This document shows positions 1 through 7,067 of a DNA stretch of 64,000 bases, piece by piece; position 1 is the first letter of the stretch, and the number at the start of each line of letters is the position of its first letter. This DNA is from Candidatus Thiodictyon syntrophicum. Lineage in GTDB: Bacteria > Pseudomonadota > Gammaproteobacteria > Chromatiales > Chromatiaceae. The position numbers were made by a program, and so were the translations under genes. The DNA lies in the NCBI RefSeq assembly GCF_002813775.1, contig NZ_CP020370.1, forward strand, positions 828,501 through 892,500, read 5' to 3'. The notes under the pieces were generated by a model that was not told where the DNA came from, made no database searches, and saw nothing but the letters and a program-made list of their open reading frames with translations.

Positions 1-12
1 TTGTCATTGGCC

Positions 13-208
13 TCAGGGTTTTAAACCGCGAGCCGCGAGTTGCGCCCGCAGTTGCGCTAGTTCTCGTTCGGCCTCCTGGAGCGTTTGCGTCTGCGCCTCG
101 GCCCGCAACTCCGCCTCCCGCCATTCGGGGAGCACGAAGTCGGGCTTGCGGATCACGGTCCCGGTCGGCAGGTTGAAGCCTAGCAGAGGGCAGCCTTGGT
201 GGTCCGGT
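13..208 (-). pseudogene. C-terminal gene fragment with coiled-coil tail (possibly Uma2-type)
   Basis: The minus strand is open for about 65 codons and ends at the TGA complementary to 13-15. It reads a short beta-rich stretch with the phrase RKPDFVLPEW, then a Glu/Ala/Gln-rich helical tail of the kind that ends many Uma2-family nucleases. An in-frame TGA lies directly upstream (near 208), so there is no start codon and this is a broken remnant. The Uma2 assignment is a guess from the tail and from another Uma2 remnant nearby; no catalytic residues are present. Confidence 0.3.
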
Positions 209-294
209 CATCGACCGTGGATTGTCGAAATTGACTTCGCTCTGGTGCGGGTATATAAACCAAGAAACGGCTTAGATGTCCCGGTCGGGGGGTG

Positions 295-735
295 ATGGTG
301 CAAGACCGTTGGCTTTCGCTCGACATCTTCGCGCTCCGTGACTCGGTGGTCGATGAGTACAAGCGCTTCGCGACCTCCTTCACCACCATCCAGGCACCGG
401 ACATCAAGTCCCAGGTCGAGGGCATCTACGCCAACGCGCGGTATTGGCCAGAGCCGCTCATCCAGATCAACCCCATCATCTCCGACGCCGGCCACGCGTA
501 CGCCACGCTGGCGCCCGCGGGGCAACGCACCATCACTGAGGACGGGCAGCAGTTCCTGCCGGGGCACCCCGACAAGCGCCTGTACCCAGTTCGCTTCTGT
601 CGTGACTGCGGGCACGAGTACCACCCGGTCCGGCTCGCCGACGACGGCGCAGGCCAGGTTCTGCTGGCCCGCAGCATTGATGACGCCCCGCCCGCGGCGG
701 ATGAGGAGTTGCATTCGTTACCGCGCCCGCGAGCC
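295..735 (+). pseudogene. DEAD/DEAH-box helicase remnant (N-terminus joined to an internal segment)
   Basis: From the ATG at 295 the reading frame matches the start of a large DEAD/DEAH-type helicase (residues 1-60, containing RYWPEPLIQINP). It then jumps directly to what looks like a middle segment of the same family, with a Cys-x2-Cys pair in FCRDCGHEYHPV. The helicase motor motifs that should lie between are missing, which points to a large internal deletion. After about 735 the frame becomes low-complexity. The family match is from memory of such sequences and could be wrong in detail; the gene is certainly too short to be functional. Confidence 0.5.
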
Positions 736-807
736 GGTAGGCTCGGCCCATGGGATCGCCGAGTTGCACTCGGCGCCGCGATCTCGAGCCTCGTGCCGAC
801 CCGCAAG

Positions 808-1106
808 ACTTGCGCGCGAGCCACATCAAGCCCTGGGCAGACTGCGACACTGATGCCGAACGGCTGGACGTTTTCAACGGCCTGCTGCTTGCTCCGCAGC
901 TCGACGCGGCCTTCGACCGCGGCTTCGTGACCATCGACGACGCCGGCCGGGTCATCGTCTCGGGCTTGCTCGATCCCGCCTCGCGGCAGGTGCTGGGGCT
1001 CGACCGGCCCCTGTGGGTCCAGCGGCTCGTCGATCCGCATCGCGCGTTTCTGGCGTGGCACCGCGAACGCGTCTTTCGCGGTAGGACAACGGTGAGTGGC
1101 GAGTAG
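808..1106 (+). pseudogene. HNH endonuclease C-terminal fragment (HNH_2-like)
   Basis: This frame reads LRASHIKPWADCD, then NGLLLAPQLDAAFDRG and a C-terminal stretch ending near RVQRLV-type residues. This is the usual C-terminal half of HNH_2-type nucleases, which carry the ASHI-KPW and N-GLLL-p-LD-lFD motifs. The N-terminal half is absent. Upstream sequence in this frame belongs to a different gene fragment (helicase remnant), so two unrelated remnants are fused at about 740-800. It is not expected to be active. Confidence 0.6.
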
Positions 1107-1434
1107 CGAGTAGCGAGTGGCACCTGGCGAGCAGCCACGCCCGACACACCGGCGCGGTGCTTCATGTCGGCGCTGCTGCGCCGGGTCGTTCCGACCCCGG
1201 CTATGCTCTTGGAGGGCCTTCGCACCCTACCGCGGCTGGATGCAGGACCCTCCGCAGGCCCGGGACAGACCAGGGTTTCCTGATTTCGTACCGATCAATC
1301 GGCGTTTTTCGCCGGTTGCCGGAAGGAACCCTTGGTCTGTCCCAGGTTTCATGCACGGGCGCGGGAGCAGGCCAACCGCGGGGCGGAGGGCCCTGGCGCG
1401 CGAGTCGCCGGCCGGCCCACCCCGCGGAACCGGA
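1107..1434. other. Gene-free stretch, 328 bp
   Basis: I see no supportable gene here. The first 30 bases carry short imperfect tandem repeats of the form GAGTAGCGAGTGGC (about 1090-1125), which look like slippage products. The rest is GC-rich with no recognisable protein, RNA or clear terminator. Confidence 0.5.
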
Positions 1435-1689
1435 TCAGGACCGCCGGATCAAAGCGAGCACGAACAGGAGCACGGTGGCACCGATGAGGGCGGCGCCCAG
1501 TGTTCCGTGCCAACCAGGGTACTGAGTGGCGAGGTTGAACTGGGCGAAAACCATGCCGCCGTAATAGGCGCCCAGGGCGCCGGTGGCGAGGTTGACGAGT
1601 TGGCCGAACGCACGGCGCCCCGTCAGGAGGGCGGCAAGCCATCCGAGCGCGGCGCCGGCCGCGAGATAGCTCAGGCTGATGAAATCCAT
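1435..1689 (-). CDS. GlsB/YeaQ/YmgE-family stress-response membrane protein
   Basis: An 84-residue integral membrane protein starting at MDFISLSYL. It has three hydrophobic helices: residues about 5-20 (AAGAALGWLAALL), a Gly-rich middle helix (LATGALGAYYGG), and a C-terminal helix ending in ALIRRS. Short size, Gly-rich helices and a charged RRS tail match the transglycosylase-associated GlsB/YeaQ family, linked in other bacteria to envelope stress; its molecular role is unknown. The ATG at 1689 is preceded by GGAG at good spacing, so I prefer it to longer upstream starts. It is the only intact gene in a region of fragments. Confidence 0.85.
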   Translation of the reverse strand: MDFISLSYLAAGAALGWLAALLTGRRAFGQLVNLATGALGAYYGGMVFAQFNLATQYPGWHGTLGAALIGATVLLFVLALIRRS

Positions 1690-1904
1690 GGGAGTCTCCG
1701 TTTGGTTTAGGGTGGATATCGAGCAAACCTCTGGGGGACGCACGGGCGGGTGTCCCAGGGGCTGCCACGGGTGCGCCAAGCTTAAGCACTGGCGCGTCGG
1801 CATTTTACCCCCAATGAGCGCTGTTTAAGAAACGCCGTGATGCCCCGGTGCGCAGCCGCGAGGGAGATCGGCCGTGCAATGGGTGGGTCAGGGCCTGTTC
1901 CGCA

Positions 1905-2165
1905 GGGCGCGATCGACGCGATCTCGACCTCTGACCCGGAGTCCGGGCTTTCCTGCCTGAACCGCAACCCCAGCACCCTGTCTGGAATCACTCGGGGCGA
2001 CCAACGACTCTCAGGGGGTGAAGAATGCCTGACGCTCGGGCTCCCGGTGCAGGATGTAGTACTCGGGCACCCCCCCGGCGGCATACTCGGCCTTCTTGGT
2101 GACCGTGTCGCGCTCGCTGCCGCGGCGTTCCAGGCTATCACTGTCGGCACTGAAGGCCCACGCCG
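1905..2165 (-). pseudogene. Uma2-family endonuclease remnant, frameshifted
   Basis: Read right to left, the frame covering about 2165-2011 gives RDTVTKKAEYAAGGVPEYYI, the diagnostic Uma2 stretch (…KRAEYAAAGVPEYWIVD…) that contains part of the PD-(D/E)xK-like fold. It then runs into a stop after EPERQAFF. The following Uma2 segment (…RVLGLRFR…) continues in another frame down to about 1905. The start, the catalytic Asp region and a single open frame are all missing. This is a decayed gene. Uma2 genes are multicopy and often decayed in cyanobacteria and purple sulfur bacteria. Confidence 0.65.
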
Positions 2166-2185
2166 GGGAACCGCTCAAGGTTATC

Positions 2186-2430
2186 GGGCTGGAGGGCAAA
2201 GCCTCTGGAGGGGCGCAACGGGGACCTGGGTGCGGCGCTTCCAGTCGCGGTTGCGGCTTGACATCCCGGCAGTGACGCGGGAGCGTGGGAACGAGGGGCT
2301 GGCCGCCGGCTGAAGCCTCGACCTCCCGTCGGGGGCGGCGTGGCGGGTCAGGGCGGCGGGGTCAGACCAGGGGGCGGGTCGGCGTCGGGGAGGCGGTAGA
2401 GGGCGAGGCGGCCCATGGTCAGGGGGACGG
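2186..2430. repeat. Segmental duplication, copy 1 (partner at 5643-5862)
   Basis: About 245 bp are near-identical to 5643-5862, including the phrases GGGAACGAGGGG, GGCTGAAGCCTCGACCTCC and GAGGCGGTAGAGGGCGAGG. The repeat carries the 3' end of a WD40-type gene on the minus strand plus downstream flank. The two copies lie in direct orientation and bracket a lower-GC pair of genes, suggesting duplication during insertion or recombination between related copies. Confidence 0.8.
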
Positions 2431-2437
2431 AGGTGAC
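2348..2437 (-). pseudogene. WD40-repeat protein, C-terminal tail only (copy 1)
   Basis: The minus strand reads VPLTMGRLALYRLP and continues to a TGA at 2348-2350. The same tail follows the WD40 repeats of the fragment at 5781-6211. In this copy the G-run at about 2422 keeps the tail in frame, whereas the second copy has lost one base there. Only about 28 codons remain; the beta-propeller is gone. Confidence 0.55.
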
Positions 2438-2465
2438 CTGATCTCCACCAACACTCTAGACTGGG
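2431..2465. promoter_or_regulatory. Thrice-repeated 35-bp motif, copy 1 (upstream of antitoxin start)
   Basis: The stretch AGGTGACCTGATCTCCACCA followed by ACACTCTAGACTGGG recurs with few changes at 5468-5502 and 6212-6245. Two of the three copies lie about 35 bp upstream of a start codon reading MLKTIEVE. A role as promoter or operator of the toxin-antitoxin module is inferred from this position; no consensus -35/-10 pair is clear. Confidence 0.45.
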
Positions 2466-2499
2466 CCCCATCGGCTCAAGCGCACAGTCGAGGCTTGCG

Positions 2500-2763
2500 A
2501 TGCTGAAGACGATCGAGGTAGAAAGCGACGATTGGAGAAGGGGGCAATCGACAGCAGGTCACTGGCGTTGTACCAGGCGTCCGGATGCGATGGTCGAGGT
2601 TGAATATCAGCTCCACCTCGAGCCGAACGGCGAGGTGCCATCGTGGCTGGCGAACTCGGTGGTCGTGGATGCTCCTTACCAGACCCTGCTGCGGCTTAGA
2701 GCCGAGATCATGAAGCCCGAAAATGCACCTGCCACCTATCAGTGGCTGAGGGAGAAACCGTGA
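2500..2763 (+). pseudogene. Chimeric ORF: antitoxin start fused to a START-domain C-terminus
   Basis: The first nine codons (MLKTIEVES) and the 34 bp before them match the antitoxin gene at 6281. About eleven codons follow whose DNA (about 2532-2556) matches, on the opposite strand, the catalytic-region segment of the subtilisin gene at about 7337-7362. From about residue 28 the protein reads VEYQLHLEPNGEVPSWLANS, typical of the C-terminal end of START/lipid-transfer domains. The 87-residue product is thus a mosaic of three genes and is probably not functional. Its TGA overlaps the likely GTG start of the next gene (GTGA). Confidence 0.6.
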
Positions 2764-3842
2764 TATTCACATCAGAACCGGACGCTATCGTCAATAACCA
2801 TGACCTTCAGAAAAAGGAACTGGCCGACAGCATCGGCAGAAATATCGTGCCGTTTTATGAACACTGGCTGGCGCGCTCACGGTTGCCGCCATTGGTGTTC
2901 AGTGTTTTGTTGGGGTTGATATTCCTGCTGATCCATTCTTTTCTGGCTTTCCAATATCAAATCAATATTTTCCGGGACTTCAGCTATCTGCTCGCCATCA
3001 TGATGATGCTGTGCATGTTCCTTATTTTCCGGGCCACCGATAAATTAAAAGAGTTTGTCGTCGATCTTATCGATTTATCCGGACTCGGCGAGCGGGAGTA
3101 TGCCGATATATTTGTGCTCAAATTGAGTGAGATCGCTGGATACAAGTTGCTTTTTTTCGGTGTCTGCGTCGGCTTGCTCAATGTTCTGATGGGCATTGCA
3201 TTCGGCATCTGGTATCGCCACCCGGTGATGATAATTTCGCTGTGCCTGCAGTTTTTCATGATTGGATTGCTGTGCGGAATGGCCTTGCGCGGACTGCTGG
3301 TGGTGATCAAGCTGGTGTGGTCCCTGCAACATGACCGGCGCATCGATATAAATTACATGCATCCCGATGACTGCGGTGGTACGCTGATCGTCGGGAAGGT
3401 GTTGTTTGTTTTTTCCATGCACACCTTGATAATGGGTTTATTTATTGCGTTCTATATTTATGTCACACCTTGGGAATACCGCGCCACCAGCAGGATCGCC
3501 GCATGGTTCATGAATATATGGATGTTGACTCCTTTTGTCGCTTCGTTGATGGTGTTTGTGCTTCCCGTGCTGCGGTTGCATCAGTTGCTTGATCATTACA
3601 AACGTCGTGAACACCGCATCATCCGACTCAAGATGGAGGACATCTCTCGTCAGATCGCCCAAATCGATCCGGCGGCAAGTCAACGGATTTCTTTCCTGAA
3701 TGCCATTCTTGAGCATCTGAAATTTCAGGATGACTATATCGCCCGCATGAATGCCTGGCCGTACAATTCAAGGTATAGCGTGTCCTATCTTATCGCATTC
3801 GCTTCGCCGTTGTTGGTAGCCATTATATCCAAGCATGTCTAG
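2760..3842 (+). CDS. Polytopic membrane protein of unknown function
   Basis: A 360-residue protein with at least seven hydrophobic segments: two near residues 45-95, two near 130-190, one near 215-240, one near 255-285, and one at the C-terminus ending in SKHV. Charged loops lie between them, and a basic, helical stretch (residues about 280-340) may lie in the cytoplasm. I do not recognise the family. GTG at 2760 follows GAGGGAGAAACC and overlaps the previous stop; GTG at 2742 is an alternative. Its DNA is markedly richer in A and T than its neighbours, so recent acquisition is likely. It is adjacent to, and probably cotranscribed with, the FAD oxidoreductase. Confidence 0.7.
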   Translation: MIFTSEPDAIVNNHDLQKKELADSIGRNIVPFYEHWLARSRLPPLVFSVLLGLIFLLIHSFLAFQYQINIFRDFSYLLAIMMMLCMFLIFRATDKLKEFVVDLIDLSGLGEREYADIFVLKLSEIAGYKLLFFGVCVGLLNVLMGIAFGIWYRHPVMIISLCLQFFMIGLLCGMALRGLLVVIKLVWSLQHDRRIDINYMHPDDCGGTLIVGKVLFVFSMHTLIMGLFIAFYIYVTPWEYRATSRIAAWFMNIWMLTPFVASLMVFVLPVLRLHQLLDHYKRREHRIIRLKMEDISRQIAQIDPAASQRISFLNAILEHLKFQDDYIARMNAWPYNSRYSVSYLIAFASPLLVAIISKHV

Positions 3843-3875
3843 GTGCAACGGGTCCGGCAAGGTGACTGGCAGCTG

Positions 3876-5450
3876 ATGAACATCTTTCGACCCCATTGCG
3901 CCGCGCGCGGCTTCCTGAAGGATAAGCCGGGGGCGCGTGTCGTGATTATCGGTTCGGGTATCAATGGCTTATGCCTTGGTGGGTTGCTGAGTCAAGCCGG
4001 TTACCGCGTTGATATTCTCGAAGCCAGCCCCACTGCCATCGGCGGCCATGCGCGCATCATCCAATCAGGTGGGTTGCGGTTCTCCGCCGGGCCTCAGTAC
4101 CTGTGGTCCTTCGGCCCGCAGGATCATCCGTACCAGGTTCTTCGTCATCTTCTCCGCGGGTCGCCGGTTACCTTCAGGAAAATGGCCGCGGATGGCTTTG
4201 AAGAGATCATGATAGGCGGCGCGCCCGCCGTGTCCATCCCGATGGGATTCGAGCGCTTTCAATCACAGATGATCCGGCTTTTTCCGAATGAGGAGAAAGG
4301 GATAAGAACGCTTTTCAGATACCTGTATCATTTATTCGAGTCGGGCAAGGTCATCGATCGGCAAGGCGCTTACGGTGCCGGCATGTTCGCTATGAAGATG
4401 GCGGTCTTGCAGTCATCTTTGCCCCTCGCGACCAAGTACTATACCTATCGCTTCGCCGGCTGGTCGTTGGGGAGGATGTTGGATTACTGCCGACTGGGCG
4501 AACCGGCCAGGCGGCTCTTGTATGGCCATGCCGGTATCTTTTGTGAAGATGAACAGGATGTCTCCGTCGTGCTGTATGCTGTTGCCACCGGTTATTATCA
4601 TTCCGGGGCCTATGTTCCGGAGCAGGGTTTCCATGCCTTGATGGCGGCGCTGATAAATGTAATCCAAGCCAATGGCGGCAGGATTCACACGGGTGCCCGT
4701 GCAACAAGGATTGCGGTAACTGACCAGCAGGTGCGGCAGGTGATCTGTCGGGACGGCAGGGAGTTTGCCGGTGCTTTGTTCATCAGCACCCTGTCGCCGC
4801 GCCTCACCGCACGCCTGACCGATGGGATGCAGGAGGTGGAATTTTCATATCAGCCGTCGAACTCGTTGCATTCGGCATTTGTCGTCGTCAGAGATATGCC
4901 TGAGATCCGGGAGAAGCTCTATGACCGCAATATCTGGTGGCAGGCCGGCGACGGGAAAATCAACTTTGCGCCGGACAGGCGCGGCGATGCGATCAAGTTC
5001 ATGTATGTCGGCTCGAACATCCATGAGCTGACCTCGGCGCAGCAGGCACAGGGGTTAAGCGGCCTGATCCTCTTCAGTCCGGCGACTTTCAGTGAGGCGC
5101 AACAGGAGGCGGCGAAGGGCCCCACAAGTTACGATGCCTATAAATCGTCAGTAAAAAACCAGATGCTCGACGTATTGGAACATCATATCTTTCCCGGCAT
5201 CAGCCGGAAGATAGAGGATTTCAATCTGTTGACCCCTTATGATCTTGCGGTTGACATTCACGCGGAAGCGGGCAGCGTCTATGGCCGTCGGTTGACCTAT
5301 CAGAACCTGAAGCAGCCCTTTCCCCAGTTCGATCACATCACGAATCTCGCCGTGCTCTGCGCCACCACCACCCTGCCGGGCATTGCCGTCGGATTCAATA
5401 ATGCGGCATTATTGTTTCGGAAGCTGACAGGTAAGGCGGTGATTGCCTGA
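3876..5450 (+). CDS. NAD(P)/FAD-dependent oxidoreductase, phytoene-desaturase/CrtISO-like
   Basis: A 524-residue flavoprotein. Near its N-terminus it has the dinucleotide-binding GSGINGLCLGGLLSQAGY followed by an acidic residue in DILEA, and a GGHA motif as in carotenoid desaturases, isomerases and related oxidases. The C-terminus has the usual second FAD-contact region (TTLPGIAVGFNNAALL). The substrate cannot be told from sequence; a lipid or isoprenoid is plausible given the membrane-protein partner upstream. ATG at 3876 has AAGGTGA nine bases upstream; GTG at 3843, right after the previous stop, is the alternative. Base composition is lower in GC than the flanks, like the preceding gene. 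Confidence 0.75.
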   Translation: MNIFRPHCAARGFLKDKPGARVVIIGSGINGLCLGGLLSQAGYRVDILEASPTAIGGHARIIQSGGLRFSAGPQYLWSFGPQDHPYQVLRHLLRGSPVTFRKMAADGFEEIMIGGAPAVSIPMGFERFQSQMIRLFPNEEKGIRTLFRYLYHLFESGKVIDRQGAYGAGMFAMKMAVLQSSLPLATKYYTYRFAGWSLGRMLDYCRLGEPARRLLYGHAGIFCEDEQDVSVVLYAVATGYYHSGAYVPEQGFHALMAALINVIQANGGRIHTGARATRIAVTDQQVRQVICRDGREFAGALFISTLSPRLTARLTDGMQEVEFSYQPSNSLHSAFVVVRDMPEIREKLYDRNIWWQAGDGKINFAPDRRGDAIKFMYVGSNIHELTSAQQAQGLSGLILFSPATFSEAQQEAAKGPTSYDAYKSSVKNQMLDVLEHHIFPGISRKIEDFNLLTPYDLAVDIHAEAGSVYGRRLTYQNLKQPFPQFDHITNLAVLCATTTLPGIAVGFNNAALLFRKLTGKAVIA

Positions 5451-5467
5451 CAGGGCGCCGACAGGGG

Positions 5468-5502
5468 AGGTGATCGTGATCTCCACCAACACTTTAGACT
5501 GG
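5468..5502. promoter_or_regulatory. Thrice-repeated 35-bp motif, copy 2 (orphan)
   Basis: This is the same motif as at 2431 and 6212, here reading TGATCTCCACCAACACTTTA then GACTGG. It has no antitoxin gene after it. It lies 18 bp past the oxidoreductase stop codon, at the edge of the duplicated segment, so it may mark a recombination joint. Confidence 0.4.
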
Positions 5503-5533
5503 TACGGCATGATGGAAGTGCCGGACCATTGGC

Positions 5534-5624
5534 GTAGGGTGCGCCGTGCGCACCTTGAGAGGCTGCGGTTGATCGCCGCGGCCAGGCTTTCGGTTGGCGC
5601 CATGGTGCGCACGGCGCACCCTAC
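5534..5624. repeat. Perfect 21-bp inverted repeat (hairpin or small palindromic element)
   Basis: GTAGGGTGCGCCGTGCGCACC at 5534-5554 is the exact reverse complement of 5604-5624, with a 49-bp spacer. The arms share the GTAGGG…CCCTAC edges seen in the palindrome inside the hexamer elements at 10828 and 12011. It lies between genes and has no T-run, so a mobile or REP-like origin fits better than a terminator. Confidence 0.7.
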
Positions 5625-5642
5625 GGTCGCGGGGTCGGGGAG

Positions 5643-5862
5643 CGGGAGGGCAAAGCCTCTGGAGCGGCGATCCCGGTCGCCGTTGCGGCTTGACAGCATG
5701 GCAGTGACGTGGGAGCGCGGGAACGAGGGGCCAGGCCGCCGGCTGAAGCCTCGACCTCCGGTTGGGGGCGGCGCGGCGGGTCAGGGCGGCGGGGTCAGGC
5801 CGGGGGGCGGGTCGGCGTAGGGGAGGCGGTAGAGGGCGAGGCGGCCCATGGTCAGGGGACGG
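5643..5862. repeat. Segmental duplication, copy 2 (partner at 2186-2430)
   Basis: A direct repeat of the 2186-2430 segment, covering the end of the WD40 gene and its flank. Differences are scattered substitutions and one missing G in the run at about 5855, which breaks the WD40 frame in this copy. Confidence 0.8.
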
Positions 5863-6211
5863 CGATCCAGCAGGCGGATTGGTCGGTGGTGCAGGTCAGG
5901 TCGAAGTCCCAGAGGGGACTGGCGTCGCGGTTTGCGGTCGGCAGTTGCAGCCGGAAGAGTGACTGGCCGGTGGTCAGGTCCCAGAGGCGCAGGGTCGTGT
6001 CGCCGCTCACGGTCGCGAGTGCCTGGCCGTTCGGGGTGTAGATGGCGCGGTAGACAGTGCTCTCATGGCCGGCCAGGGGCCTGGGTCCGGTCGGCCCGGC
6101 GCCGTCGGCGGGTGGGTCGAGGGGGTGGCGGGTGACGACCAACTGGCGTCCGACTGCGGCGGCCTCGCTGTCGTCCGGGCTCAGGGCGGCCCACAGCGGC
6201 CGGTCCGGGAG
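5781..6211 (-). pseudogene. WD40-repeat protein, C-terminal part, frameshifted (copy 2)
   Basis: The minus strand encodes about one and a half WD40 blades: LAGHESTVYRAIYTPNGQ, then ALATVSGDTTLRLWDLTTG, and a final strand CWIAVP. The frame closes there because one G is missing at about 5855; restoring it gives the PLTMGRLALYRLP tail and a stop at 5781-5783. The 5' end is cut at the repeated motif at 6212. The original protein was probably an nSTAND1 or similar NTPase with a WD40 propeller, as found beside the related gene at 7068, but the NTPase part is absent. Confidence 0.7.
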
Positions 6212-6245
6212 AGGTGACGTGATTTCCACCAACACGTTAGACTAG
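6212..6245. promoter_or_regulatory. Thrice-repeated 35-bp motif, copy 3 (upstream of antitoxin)
   Basis: The motif reads GTGATTTCCACCAACACGTT then AGACTAGG and ends 35 bp before the antitoxin ATG. The sequence from here to the ATG is almost identical to 2431-2499, so motif and antitoxin start travel as a unit. A promoter/operator of the toxin-antitoxin operon is inferred. Confidence 0.45.
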
Positions 6246-6280
6246 GCCCCATTGGCTCAAGCGCACAGTCGAGGCTTGCG

Positions 6281-6532
6281 ATGCTGAAGACGATCGAGGT
6301 AGAAATTGACGATAGCGGGCGCGTTCATCCGGTTGAGCCGCTTGCATTCATCCTGCGCGGGCGCGCCTATCTGACCATGCTGCCCGACACGGACGCCAGA
6401 CCCACTGCCACCACCGCCGCGCGGGCACTGGAACTACTCGCCTCACCGCGCTTCGCACAGCGCCCGTCGGCGCTGCCTGACGAAATACAGGGACGTATCG
6501 ATACGCTGCGATGCGACTGGGATGACCGCTGA
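6281..6532 (+). CDS. Type II antitoxin of a PIN-toxin pair
   Basis: An 83-residue protein beginning MLKTIEVEIDDSGRVHPVEP. This is the short beta-strand opening of small antitoxins in which the first lines encode a DUF2281/AbrB-like element; the C-terminus (ALPDEIQGRIDTLRCDWDD) is acidic and helical, suited to wrapping the toxin. It would neutralise the downstream ribonuclease and probably repress its own operon. The stop codon overlaps the next ATG (TGATG), which implies translational coupling. Identification rests mainly on size, context and the opening motif. Confidence 0.75.
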   Translation: MLKTIEVEIDDSGRVHPVEPLAFILRGRAYLTMLPDTDARPTATTAARALELLASPRFAQRPSALPDEIQGRIDTLRCDWDDR

Positions 6533-6930
6533 TGAGGTTGGCTTACCTTGATTCCTGCATCGTCATTTATCTGATCGAAAAGGTCGATCCTTTCAGCGAG
6601 CAAACTCGGCGGTTCCTGGCGCGCAACGGCGATGCAGTGCTGTTCGTGTCGCCCCTAGTTCGCCTGGAAGTCATCGTCAAACCGCTACGTGATTCTGCCG
6701 CACAACTCGTTGCCGATTATGAGGACTTTCTGGCCGCGCAGAACTGGCTCGGGATTGACGACAGCATCTTCGACCGCGCCTGCCAACTGCGCGCCCGTCA
6801 CGGCCTGAAAACCCCGGACGCCTTGCACCTGGCAACAGCGCTACATCACGGCTGCACCGAATTCTGGACCAACGACGATCGACTGAGGGTGGCTGCGGGC
6901 GGTATGTCAGTCGATGTGCTTTCCGGTTGA
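6532..6930 (+). CDS. VapC-type PIN-domain ribonuclease toxin
   Basis: A 132-residue PIN domain. The first acidic residue is in YLDSCIVIYLIE (Asp about 6). The conserved Glu lies in VRLEVIVKPL and the C-terminal acidic pair in TPDALHLATA and TNDDRL, so the metal-binding site looks complete. Such toxins cut RNA, often tRNA or rRNA, when the antitoxin is lost. It overlaps the antitoxin gene by one base. Length is normal for the family and I see no damage. Confidence 0.9.
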   Translation: MRLAYLDSCIVIYLIEKVDPFSEQTRRFLARNGDAVLFVSPLVRLEVIVKPLRDSAAQLVADYEDFLAAQNWLGIDDSIFDRACQLRARHGLKTPDALHLATALHHGCTEFWTNDDRLRVAAGGMSVDVLSG

Positions 6931-7067
6931 ACTGGGCGGCACCGATGACTTCCCGTAGCCCGGATGAAGCCTAGCGGAATCCGGGTGCCGCCTCGCAGAT
7001 ACACGAGGTTTCAGCGGACGGCGAGCGGAAACGCAGGATTGCGCTTCGTTTCAGCCAAGCTACGACC

